Shown here: positions 23,427-31,042 of the stretch, in pieces
How positions within the stretch are numbered: the first letter of the stretch is position 1
Layout of the letters: each line of letters opens with the position of its first letter
Source of the DNA: RGIG3528 sp964653855
Lineage (GTDB): Bacteria; Bacillota; Clostridia; Lachnospirales; Lachnospiraceae
Direction: 5' to 3'
DNA: 31,986 nucleotides
Assembly (NCBI GenBank): GCA_964653855.1
Contig: CAZZFV010000025.1
Span: 1-31,986 of the forward strand
Program-made: the position numbers and the translations under genes
Notes under the pieces: generated by a model
Database searches by the model: none
Seen by the model: only the letters and a program-made list of their open reading frames with translations
Told to the model about the DNA's origin: nothing

Positions 23427-23930
23427 TTAAAATTGCCTGATTTCATCCTTCGAGTCGTCCGATGTCTTTATAATTTCTTTTATGATGACATCGTACGAAT
23501 ATCCGGTTTCCGTGTTTATTGTGACCTTGTCGCCGAGTTTCCTTTTTAAGAGCGCTTTCCCCATCGGAGACTCAATCGATATGAGTCCGTTTAAGGCATC
23601 GCCTCTCACCGTTGTTACAAGTCTTACGGTTTCGGTTTCGTCGTCTTCCGGGATATAAATCACAACCGTATTGTTGATTCCGACTTCGTCATCCGACGAC
23701 GAATCGTCCACTATTTCGGCAGTTTTTACCATTCTTTCGAGATAGCGGATACGGCTTTCGTTTCTGTTCTTTTCGCGCTTTGCCGCATAATACTCAAAGT
23801 TCTCCGACAAGTCGCCCTGTGCCCTCGCCTCTTTTACCGCTTCAAGAAGCTCGTAACGTTTTACCACTTTTCTGTAATTTATTTCGTCCTCCATCTTTTT
23901 GATGTCGGACTTTGTAAGCTGATTATTCAT
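23427..23930 (-). CDS. greA: Transcription elongation factor GreA/GreB family
   Basis: 167 residues. The N-terminal coiled coil carries the acidic tip 'GDLSENFEYYAAKREK', which enters the RNA polymerase secondary channel and triggers cleavage of backtracked RNA. The C-terminal FKBP-like domain has 'ISIESPMGKALLKRKLGDKV' (core 'SPMGKALLKRKLGD'). Its start overlaps the asnB-like stop by 8 nt (ATGAATAA), so it is the last gene of the pyrC-pyrF operon. The N-terminus is a few residues longer than E. coli GreA (158). Confidence 0.93.
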   Translation of the reverse strand: MNNQLTKSDIKKMEDEINYRKVVKRYELLEAVKEARAQGDLSENFEYYAAKREKNRNESRIRYLERMVKTAEIVDDSSSDDEVGINNTVVIYIPEDDETETVRLVTTVRGDALNGLISIESPMGKALLKRKLGDKVTINTETGYSYDVIIKEIIKTSDDSKDEIRQF

Positions 23931-25584
23931 CTTTTCCCTCTACACATACGTTATACCAAATACAAAATACGATCACCGCCCATGCTTTTCTGTAATACAT
24001 GGGATCGCTCGGGTGCTTTTTACACTTATCAAGGAGCTTCACTGCTTCCTTTTTATTTATATATTCGGAAACATTTGACGACATTATCACGTTTTTTCCC
24101 CATTCGTTTAATTCGCCCGCAAGCCACATTCTTACGGGTACGGGATAGCCGCGTTTTTTACCGTCTCTCACTTCGTCCGTAATTATTCCGGAAAACGCTT
24201 CACGAAGTATCACTTTATTCTGCCCCGGCTTTAATTTTTCGTCCGCCGTGAGCGTTCTCGCAAGATCCGTGATTTCGTTATCCATAAAAGGCATCACGCA
24301 CTTTGCGTCTTTGCTTTCCGCCGCCCTGTTACATACAATGCAAATGTCACCCGGAAACCAGATGTTTGTGTCTATATATTGCATTTTGTCAAGATCGGAG
24401 AGATCCCTTGCTTCCGCATAATAAGGCGCGGTGATGTCGGTCGATTTGACGCACGAATCATACGACACAAGTATTTTTTTCTTTTCCGCATCGGTAAAAA
24501 GTCTTGTGTTTCCCACAAAACGTTCTTCAAGCGGAAGGCATCCTCTTCTGATTAAATCCTTCCCCCGCATGTTTTCGGGGAAATGTTTTGCAATGCCCCA
24601 CAAAGCCTTTTTTACGCTTTCAGGTAATGCCTTAATCTTCTTTTCTTTATCCGAAACACTGTATACGTGATATCCGCCCCAAAGCTCGTCTGAGCCTTCG
24701 CCCGATATTACGGTGTCGTGACCTGTGGCCGCCGCGCTTCCTATAATATAAACCGCCGCTGCCGACGGGTCCGCAACGGGCACACCCATTCTTTTTATTG
24801 TTTTTGGCAAAGCATCCTTATATTCGTTTGCCTTAATTACAACTTTTTTGTGTTCGATTCCGTACTTTTTTGCGGAATTTTCGGCAATTTCACTTTCCGA
24901 AAATCCGGGTACGTCAAAAGCAATCGTATATGCCGCAAGATTTTTATGATCACGTGCCGCAAGCGCCGTAAGAATCGAAGAATCAAGTCCGCCCGACAAA
25001 AATGCGGCGGGACTTTTTGAATTCTCAAGATTTCTCTTGACGGCCTTTTCAAACTTTTGTCTTATTTCTTCTTTAAACTTTTCGCGGTCTTTACCCTCTA
25101 CAGGTGCCGGTTTCCATGTGTTGTAGCGTGTTATATTCATATCGTCCGCAAAAACACACGCATAGTGCCCCGAAAGAAGCGCACTCACATTTTCGCCGAT
25201 CGTGAGGGGCTCGGGCACATATTGAAAGGTCATATAGTGTTCGAGTCCGATTTTATTGACTTTCTTACCGGCATAGGAAAACACATTTTCAAATTCCGTC
25301 GAAACAAAAACTTCTCCGTCCTTTACGGAATAATAAATTTGTTTTTCTCCCAGTCTGTCACGTGCGAAAAAAAGTTCCTTTGTGATCTTATTGTATAAAG
25401 CAAGCGCAAAGCATCCGTTAAGCCCGGACAAAACACTTAATATATCGGAATTTTTATAAAGCTCCGGGATCTTTTCTTTTTCAGACGCATCTCCGTCAAA
25501 TGCGCATAAAATCAAGTCATTATCGATGTCCGTGTGATCAAACGAAACATCACATGTATTAAAATTATAAATAATTTTAAACAT
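23923..25584 (-). CDS. Asparagine synthetase-like protein lacking the glutaminase N-terminus
   Basis: 553 residues. The C-terminal synthetase domain looks intact: PP-loop 'SGGLDSS' at 197-203, 'VADPSAAAVYIIG', 'ISGEGSDELWGGYH' and 'GYPVPVRMW'. AsnB makes Asn from Asp, ATP and Gln, with ammonia released by an N-terminal domain whose nucleophile is Cys2. Here the protein starts 'MFKIIYNFNT', with no Cys2 and no 'RHRGPD' segment; only the later part ('LSGLNGCFALALYN', 'ARDRLGEKQIYY' at 74-85) remains. Roughly 50-60 residues are missing, and the pyrF stop 1 nt upstream rules out extension without overlapping pyrF. It may use free ammonia, or act on another substrate as in beta-lactam synthetase and lasso cyclases. 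Confidence 0.82.
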   Translation of the reverse strand: MFKIIYNFNTCDVSFDHTDIDNDLILCAFDGDASEKEKIPELYKNSDILSVLSGLNGCFALALYNKITKELFFARDRLGEKQIYYSVKDGEVFVSTEFENVFSYAGKKVNKIGLEHYMTFQYVPEPLTIGENVSALLSGHYACVFADDMNITRYNTWKPAPVEGKDREKFKEEIRQKFEKAVKRNLENSKSPAAFLSGGLDSSILTALAARDHKNLAAYTIAFDVPGFSESEIAENSAKKYGIEHKKVVIKANEYKDALPKTIKRMGVPVADPSAAAVYIIGSAAATGHDTVISGEGSDELWGGYHVYSVSDKEKKIKALPESVKKALWGIAKHFPENMRGKDLIRRGCLPLEERFVGNTRLFTDAEKKKILVSYDSCVKSTDITAPYYAEARDLSDLDKMQYIDTNIWFPGDICIVCNRAAESKDAKCVMPFMDNEITDLARTLTADEKLKPGQNKVILREAFSGIITDEVRDGKKRGYPVPVRMWLAGELNEWGKNVIMSSNVSEYINKKEAVKLLDKCKKHPSDPMYYRKAWAVIVFCIWYNVCVEGKDE

Positions 25585-25585
25585 T

Positions 25586-26503
25586 TCAAATCGACTCCTT
25601 TATATCCTTTCTCATGTTGATTACGGCCTGTCTTGCTGCTTCACCGAAGTTCTTTTCGCCGTAATTCTTATATTCCTCCTGCTTGTAGGCGGCAATTATT
25701 CCGCGCGAGGAATTGATGATTGCGCCAAGTCCGTCGGGATTAAAGAACACTTTTAAGTCTTTCCCCCTTCCGCCCTGCGCTCCGTATCCGGGAACAAGAA
25801 TGTAGGTTTTCGGCATCATCTTACGAAGCACCTTTCCCATTTCGGGATAAGTTGCTCCGACAACCGCACCCACATTCGAATAATCGTGAGTTTCCGTCAT
25901 CTCGCCCCACTCCTTAACGCGCTTTGCAACGAGTGCATAAAGCGGCTCTCCGGCGATTTCCTTATCCTGAAATTCTCCGCTTGAAGGATTTGACGTTTTT
26001 ACAAGAACAAATATTCCTTTGTCAAAAGTATTACAAACATCCAAAAACGGCTTAATTCCGTCCGTTCCGAGGTAAGGATTCACGGTTGCCATGTCCGCGC
26101 CGAAGGGCGTATATTGTTCCCCAAAAATATCGATTTTTCCGAGATGCGCCGTTGCGTACGCGCTGCTGGTAGAGCCTATATCGCCGCGCTTTACGTCGGC
26201 AATTACGATTAGGCCTTTTGATGCGGCATACTTAATCGTCTTTTCGTATACGATAAGTCCCGGGATCCCAAATTGCTCATACATCGCAATTTGAGGCTTT
26301 ACGGCAGGCACAAGGTCGTATACGGAATCAATCAAAGTCTTATTGTACTCAAAAATCGCATCGCACACGGCGTCTATCGTTTTTCCGTGCTTTTCGGTTG
26401 CTTCTTGAAGCAAGAATTTCGGTACGAAATTTAACATGGGATCAAGTCCCACAACAATCGGCGCATCCTTTTTAACTATTTCATCGATCAATCTTTCTAT
26501 CAT
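25586..26503 (-). CDS. pyrF: Orotidine-5'-phosphate decarboxylase
   Basis: 305 residues, last step of UMP synthesis. The active-site set 'VIADVKRGDIGSTS' (Asp-Lys-x-x-Asp) is present, with 'VGLDPML' at the N-terminus and 'YILVPGYGAQGG' near the phosphate site. The length marks the longer class found in many Clostridia and Actinobacteria. The ATG at 26503 is preferred over a TTG two codons earlier, because AAAGGAG is 9 nt from the ATG. It begins 23 nt inside the end of pyrC, so translation is likely coupled. Confidence 0.95.
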   Translation of the reverse strand: MIERLIDEIVKKDAPIVVGLDPMLNFVPKFLLQEATEKHGKTIDAVCDAIFEYNKTLIDSVYDLVPAVKPQIAMYEQFGIPGLIVYEKTIKYAASKGLIVIADVKRGDIGSTSSAYATAHLGKIDIFGEQYTPFGADMATVNPYLGTDGIKPFLDVCNTFDKGIFVLVKTSNPSSGEFQDKEIAGEPLYALVAKRVKEWGEMTETHDYSNVGAVVGATYPEMGKVLRKMMPKTYILVPGYGAQGGRGKDLKVFFNPDGLGAIINSSRGIIAAYKQEEYKNYGEKNFGEAARQAVINMRKDIKESI

Positions 26504-27809
26504 AAACAATCTCTCCTTTTACAATTGTATATTTAACTCTTCCCGACACCTTTTTACCGGCAAACGGTGTGTTTGTGCCTTTTGATTTAAATTCGGCGGG
26601 ATCAACCTCGTATTCTTCCGAAAGATCGCAAATCGCAATGTCTGCTGCGTCTCCGACACCTAAGCTACCGCACGGTATTTTCTTTTGCCCCGCATTTAAA
26701 ATTTCCGCAGGCCTCGTACTCATCATTTTTATTAAGCCCGAAACAGAAATCAAACCCGTTTTCACAAGCGCCGTATAGCACACGGAAAAGGCGGTTTCAA
26801 GTCCCACTATCCCAAACGGTGCCGTACGCATTGATTTATTTTTTTCTTCTTTCGAATGCGGTGCGTGGTCTGTCGAAATCACGTCTATCGTACCGTCGCA
26901 AAGGGCATCTATAAGTGCGTCACGGTCTTTCGCCGTCCTGAGCGGCGGATTCATTTTATAATTTCCGTCATCACACAAAATATCGTCTTCCGTGAGCGCA
27001 ATATAATGAGGACATGTTTCCGCAGTCACAAAATCATACTTTTTCTTTGCTTCCCTTATGATTTTTACGGCTCCGCGAGTCGTACAATGACAAAGATGAA
27101 TCCGTGTGCCGTATTTCGCCGAGAGCTCTATATCACGCTCTTCTATTTTTTCTTCAACGATATTTTTGATACCGGGGAGTCTAAGCTCATCCGCCCTTTT
27201 TCCGTAATTCATCACGCCGCCGTTTACAAGATTTATGTCTTCGCAATGATCGAATATCGGAATATCGTTTTCTTTCGCAATTTCCGTTGCCCGCTGCATG
27301 AGGTGCTCGTCCATAACCGACTTTCCGTCGTCGCTTATCGCAACTATACCGGCATCACGCATTCCCTTAATGTCCGTTAATTCTTTTCCGTTTTCTCCGA
27401 CCGTAATCGCACCGATTACAAGTGTATTGACGCATGAATCTTCTTTTATTTTGTTTATTATATTTCTTACTTTTTCGGGGCTGTCGATTACGGGTGAAGT
27501 GTTCGGCATCATGCAAACGCTTGTGTATCCGCCCGCTGCCGCGGCGCGCGATCCCGTTTTAATCGTTTCCTTATATTCAAATCCCGGCTCCCTGAAATGC
27601 ACATGTAAGTCAATGAACCCGGGGAAAACATAAAGCCCTGCGGCGTCGATTACTTCCCCTGCCGTGTCTCCGTTTAATTCGTTACCGGTACCGGCGCATT
27701 TTTGAATTCCCGAAATTTTTCCGTTTTCGACAACTATATCAAAAATTCCGTCAATATTGTTTCTCGGATCCACCACGTGTCCGTTTTTTATCGTGAGTCG
27801 TTTACTCAT
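26481..27809 (-). CDS. pyrC: Dihydroorotase
   Basis: 442 residues, type I dihydroorotase of the amidohydrolase superfamily, which closes carbamoyl aspartate to dihydroorotate. Metal motifs: 'DLHVHFREPG', 'FDHCED', 'LCHCTT' and 'STDHAPHS', followed by the C-terminal beta-sandwich 'LGVGDAADIAICDL'. The ATG has GGAGG about 6 nt upstream, inside the end of the truA-like gene, which it overlaps by 8 nt. With pyrF it gives two steps of pyrimidine synthesis; pyrB, pyrD and pyrE are not in the window. Confidence 0.95.
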   Translation of the reverse strand: MSKRLTIKNGHVVDPRNNIDGIFDIVVENGKISGIQKCAGTGNELNGDTAGEVIDAAGLYVFPGFIDLHVHFREPGFEYKETIKTGSRAAAAGGYTSVCMMPNTSPVIDSPEKVRNIINKIKEDSCVNTLVIGAITVGENGKELTDIKGMRDAGIVAISDDGKSVMDEHLMQRATEIAKENDIPIFDHCEDINLVNGGVMNYGKRADELRLPGIKNIVEEKIEERDIELSAKYGTRIHLCHCTTRGAVKIIREAKKKYDFVTAETCPHYIALTEDDILCDDGNYKMNPPLRTAKDRDALIDALCDGTIDVISTDHAPHSKEEKNKSMRTAPFGIVGLETAFSVCYTALVKTGLISVSGLIKMMSTRPAEILNAGQKKIPCGSLGVGDAADIAICDLSEEYEVDPAEFKSKGTNTPFAGKKVSGRVKYTIVKGEIVYDRKIDR

Positions 27810-28551
27810 AAGACACCTCCGTCAAGAATAATCCTTTCGGGTCTATCGCAAGAGGCGCAAGGTCTCGGTTTCCGGTTTCAAGTATTTCTTTTACCTGCGA
27901 AAGGGGAGTTTCTCCGGTTCCGACGCTTATTACAAGCGCAACCATGATTCTCACCATATTCGGCCAAAAATCGTCCGCCGTGATATTAAAAGAAATCTCG
28001 TTTCCGCTCGCATAAATATCAAACGAATAGACTTCACGTTCCGTAGATTTTTTTTGCTTTCTGTTGTCGGAAAATCCCTTAAAATCATGCTTTCCGATAA
28101 GTAATGCCGTTACCTCTTTCATCTTGTTTACGTCGGGGCGCTTAAAGCAATAATAATTATACTTTCTGTCAAACACGCTCGGTACGTCGCCCACGGTCAC
28201 ACGATATTCAAATGTAAATCTCTTCGCATTAAACGCGGGGTGAAAACGAAGATCAGCGTCCGACACTTCTAACACCGCTATGTCACGGGGCAAATAACGG
28301 TTCAAATATTGTTTGATTTCCGTCGTGCTTCTCTTTGATTCCGTTTTAAACGTACACACCTGGTTAAGCGCATGAACTCCCGCTTCCGTACGAATTGCGA
28401 AAACAAGTTCAACAGGTGTCCCTTCCATTTCCGTTAAAACCTGCGAAATTTTGTCGCCCACAGAGCTCTTGTCGTGCGAGCCCGTCTTTGCAATCACGTT
28501 TCCGTCGTATCTCGATCCGTCATATTCTATTGTTAACTTTATGTTTCTCAT
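27802..28551 (-). CDS. truA: TruA-like tRNA pseudouridine synthase with Glu at the catalytic Asp
   Basis: 249 residues. TruA makes pseudouridine at tRNA positions 38-40. The opening 'MRNIKLTIEYDGSRY', 'HALNQVCTF', 'FHPAFNAKRFTFEYRV' and 'NMVRIMVALVISVG' fit the family. In the catalytic motif, normally G-R-T-D-A-G-V-H-A, this protein has 'IRTEAGVHA': Glu56 replaces the Asp nucleophile. The usual 'GWQ' segment after YDG is also replaced ('YDGNVIAKTG'). It may belong to a clostridial TruA paralogue group with R-T-E motifs that I recall, so activity is uncertain. The ATG at 28551 has GGAG and overlaps the amidase-like stop by 4 nt. Confidence 0.8.
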   Translation of the reverse strand: MRNIKLTIEYDGSRYDGNVIAKTGSHDKSSVGDKISQVLTEMEGTPVELVFAIRTEAGVHALNQVCTFKTESKRSTTEIKQYLNRYLPRDIAVLEVSDADLRFHPAFNAKRFTFEYRVTVGDVPSVFDRKYNYYCFKRPDVNKMKEVTALLIGKHDFKGFSDNRKQKKSTEREVYSFDIYASGNEISFNITADDFWPNMVRIMVALVISVGTGETPLSQVKEILETGNRDLAPLAIDPKGLFLTEVSYE

Positions 28552-29471
28552 TTGTCGATCTCCGCAAAATAAGCATCTATGCCGTCGCAAACTGACGTGA
28601 CGATAAGCTTTTGGTAGGTTTCATCGGCTAGTTTTTCCGCCTCTTCATAGTTTGTCATATATCCGAATTGCATGATGCATACGGGCATTTTTGCCCAGTT
28701 TATCATCGTAATTTCGTTGTTTCCGTATTGGTAGGCTCTTTTTCTCGCGCCCGTGGCTGTTGTCACCGAAGTAAGAATTTTATCCGCAAGCGTTTCGCTT
28801 TTTGTTATGTTTTCGGGATCCACATAAGGATTGTCGGACGCCGGAATCTGTGCATACATTCCTTTTACGCTTTGATCGTCAAACGCGTCCGTCTGGATTC
28901 CGACAAGGATTTCGGCGTTTGCCTCGTTTGCGATAAGCGCCCTTTCCTTGTTTGACACATCAACCTCGTTTGATTCACGCGTCATTATAACGGTATATCC
29001 GCGGGCACGAAGCTCATCCTTAATCAAATCCGCCACACACATGTTCCATTGGAACTCGTTTGTGTAATCATATACGCTTATCGCACCCGTCGAACTCATT
29101 TTGGATGCCGTTTTTCCGGAGCCTTCCGCTATTTCTTCCTGCTCAGTGTTCGCCTTCATTTGGTGTCCGGGATCAAGACACACAATGTGTGAAATCCCGA
29201 TTGTGGGCGTTGCGGTCGGAGTACCTGTCACAAGTACCGGTTCTTTTGTAGCCGTCGGTGTTAAAATTTCACCGGGTGTTACCGTTATTTCTCCCGGTGC
29301 CCGGGTTATTTCGCCGGTCGGTGTTTCGGTCACGCCCGCATATTTATCGTTATCGTTTTTATTTATTCCCGTCTTATCGTTTATAACGGTCACTATACCC
29401 AAAAATAAGGTTACCGCAAGCAAAATTATCACAGACGCAAAGGTAAGTGTTGTTTTTATATTTCCGTGCAT
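28548..29471 (-). CDS. N-acetylmuramoyl-L-alanine amidase-like protein, probably inactive
   Basis: 307 residues. A signal-anchor helix (about 8-30) is followed by a Thr/Pro/Glu linker (48-90, repeats of 'TPTxT' and 'PGEI') and an extracellular Amidase_3 domain (93-305). Active members cut the bond between MurNAc and L-Ala in peptidoglycan using zinc held by His, Glu, His and a catalytic Glu. Here His103 ('LDPGHQ') and Glu139 ('NEFQWN') remain, but the second zinc His ('SIHAN' in relatives) is Gln193 in 'VGIQTDAF', and the catalytic Glu ('VEMGF') is Gln268 in 'MQFGYMTN'. It may thus bind wall without cutting. First gene of the operon; GGAGG lies before the ATG. Confidence 0.82.
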   Translation of the reverse strand: MHGNIKTTLTFASVIILLAVTLFLGIVTVINDKTGINKNDNDKYAGVTETPTGEITRAPGEITVTPGEILTPTATKEPVLVTGTPTATPTIGISHIVCLDPGHQMKANTEQEEIAEGSGKTASKMSSTGAISVYDYTNEFQWNMCVADLIKDELRARGYTVIMTRESNEVDVSNKERALIANEANAEILVGIQTDAFDDQSVKGMYAQIPASDNPYVDPENITKSETLADKILTSVTTATGARKRAYQYGNNEITMINWAKMPVCIMQFGYMTNYEEAEKLADETYQKLIVTSVCDGIDAYFAEIDK

Positions 29472-29509
29472 TTTTATCCTCCGCTTCAGAATGTCACTTA
29501 AACTTTATA

Positions 29510-29538
29510 ATGATACCATTATTTTAATTTTTTGTCAC
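29510..29538 (-). promoter_or_regulatory. Promoter of the amidase-truA-pyrC-pyrF-asnB-greA operon
   Basis: On the minus strand GTGACA (29533-29538) and TATCAT (29510-29515) with 17-bp spacing; TGG before the -10 box makes an extended -10. Each box is one base from consensus, about 39 bp before the ATG at 29471. Confidence 0.65.
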
Positions 29539-29613
29539 CTTTGGCGGCTCAAAAAGTTCTTTTCGGAAATAAAATGCCGTTTTCAGGAATGCATTAAAAT
29601 ATGCAATCCGTTT

Positions 29614-29654
29614 TTACCCAAAACAAAAGAGGCCTGAATAAATCAGACCTCTTT
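29614..29654 (-). terminator. Intrinsic terminator after tRNA-Thr
   Basis: On the minus strand AAAGAGGTCTGA pairs with TCAGGCCTCTTT over 12 bp (one U-G), then TTGTTTT. It lies 6 bp after the tRNA. The stretch 29539-29613 between this and the amidase promoter holds nothing I can name except a small TGCAT/ATGCA dyad near 29590. Confidence 0.88.
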
Positions 29655-29660
29655 GTCCAA

Positions 29661-29733
<73 letters not shown>

Positions 29734-29760
29734 TTATGTAAGTTTTCCCTACGAGCGAGA

Positions 29761-29790
29761 ATATTACCACAATTTATGTTCTCTTGTCAA
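29761..29790 (-). promoter_or_regulatory. Promoter of tRNA-Thr
   Basis: On the minus strand a perfect TTGACA (29785-29790) and TAATAT (29761-29766) with 18-bp spacing, about 28 bp before the tRNA 5' end. Confidence 0.7.
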
Positions 29791-29839
29791 GCAAATTTAA
29801 TAATGCTCAAATCAAAATTTAAATGCCGACAAACTCACG

Positions 29840-30595
29840 CTATCCTCTTTGACGCACAATTTCGTATGCCAAAATTCCCATTGCGACGGAAGCATTTAAA
29901 GAATCTATTTTTCCCTTCATCGGAATCGATGCCACAAAATCGCAATTTTCCTTTACGAGTCTCGATACGCCCTCGCCTTCGTTACCGATCACAAGTCCTA
30001 TCGGCCCCTTTAAATCAAGGTCGTACATTCTTGTTCCGCCCATGTCCGCGCAAACAAACCAAAGTCCTTTTTCTTTAAGTTCCTTCATCGTATTCACGAT
30101 ATTCGTAACCTTTGCGACGGGCATATAATTGAGTGCTCCCGCAGACGTCTTCGCAACAGTTCCCGTGAGTCCCACGGCCCTGTGCTTCGGAATAATTATC
30201 CCGTGTGCGCCCGCCTGCTCGGCTGTTCTGATTATTGCGCCAAGGTTATGCGGATCCTCGATTCCGTCAAGAATAATTATAAACGGATCCTCATTTTTCT
30301 CTTTCGCTTTATTTAAAATATCGTCAACATCCGCATAATCGTAAGCCGCCGTGATCGCAATTACACCCTGATGCTTTTTTGTTTCGCTGATCGAATCCAG
30401 GCGTTCTTTGGACACAAAATTAACAATCGTGTCCTTTTTCCTTGCTTCCCTTACGATCGTTTGCACCGGGCCGTCCTTGCATCCGTCAAGCACAAAAAGC
30501 TTGTCGACCGTTTTCCCGGATCTGTATGCCTCAAGCACGGCGTTTCTTCCTTCTATTTTTGTTTCGTTTACGTTTTCATTTACATTTTCGTTCAT
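29840..30595 (-). CDS. rlmB: 23S rRNA 2'-O-ribose methyltransferase RlmB / TrmH family
   Basis: 251 residues, SPOUT-class enzyme methylating the 2'-OH of a 23S rRNA guanosine (G2251 in E. coli). After a short Asn/Glu/Val-repeat head (NENVNENVNET) comes the substrate-binding domain ('IEGRNAVLEAYRSG'), then the three knot motifs: 'LDGIEDPHNLGAIIRTAE', 'LVIGNEGEGVSRLV' and 'IPMKGKIDSLNASVAMGIL'. The ATG at 30595 overlaps the mrnC stop by 4 nt (ATGA); an ATG 14 codons upstream is less likely. The cysS-mrnC-rlmB order is common in Firmicutes. Confidence 0.92.
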   Translation of the reverse strand: MNENVNENVNETKIEGRNAVLEAYRSGKTVDKLFVLDGCKDGPVQTIVREARKKDTIVNFVSKERLDSISETKKHQGVIAITAAYDYADVDDILNKAKEKNEDPFIIILDGIEDPHNLGAIIRTAEQAGAHGIIIPKHRAVGLTGTVAKTSAGALNYMPVAKVTNIVNTMKELKEKGLWFVCADMGGTRMYDLDLKGPIGLVIGNEGEGVSRLVKENCDFVASIPMKGKIDSLNASVAMGILAYEIVRQRG

Positions 30596-31032
30596 TTTTG
30601 TTCCGTTTCCTGTTCCGCTTTTTCCAAAGAGTCCCATCCCATATGTATTATTTCGTACATTCTTTTGTACTCTTTTTTAAGGTAAAGCCACCCGATTAAC
30701 GCTTCAAATCCCGTCGCCTTGTGATATTCTCCAAGCGTGGCGCTCTTTGACGGCGAATAGCTCTTTGCGTTCCTTCCTTTTCTGTATATGTTTTGCTCGG
30801 CTTCCGTCAAATTGTCAAAGATATTTGTTATAATCTTTGCCTGTGTCACCGCTTTCGCAAAATATGTTGCCTTTCTGTTGAGCTTATCCACAGGCATCGC
30901 ACCGCCCGAAAGCAAACACGTTCTGATTGTGAGCTCATACACCGAATCGCCTATATATGCGAGGTCGAGCGGCGGAAATATGTCTGCATCCGTTTCCGGA
31001 AGATTAAATTCAAGAATCAAATCCGTAATCAC
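30592..31032 (-). CDS. mrnC: Mini-ribonuclease 3
   Basis: 146 residues, an RNase III catalytic domain without a double-stranded RNA-binding domain; it matures 23S rRNA in Firmicutes. 'LAYIGDSVYELTIR' holds the active-site Asp, 'HKATGFEALIGWLYL' holds the second acidic cluster, and 'KGRNAKSYSPSKSATLGEYH' is typical of the family (core 'GRNAK'). I choose GTG at 31032, because AAGGAG lies 6 nt upstream and overlaps the end of cysS; the open frame starts 6 codons earlier at a TTG with no ribosome site. Confidence 0.93.
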   Translation of the reverse strand: MITDLILEFNLPETDADIFPPLDLAYIGDSVYELTIRTCLLSGGAMPVDKLNRKATYFAKAVTQAKIITNIFDNLTEAEQNIYRKGRNAKSYSPSKSATLGEYHKATGFEALIGWLYLKKEYKRMYEIIHMGWDSLEKAEQETEQK

Positions 31033-31042
31033 ATTCTTCTCC

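Noticed and set aside
26856..27380. 174-codon plus-strand frame
   Set aside because: Antisense to pyrC, no ribosome site, no recognisable domain.
29776..29825. Possible 20-bp duplication after rlmB that would supply the tRNA -35 box
   Set aside because: The match needs indels and is nearly all A/T, so it is not distinguishable from chance by eye.
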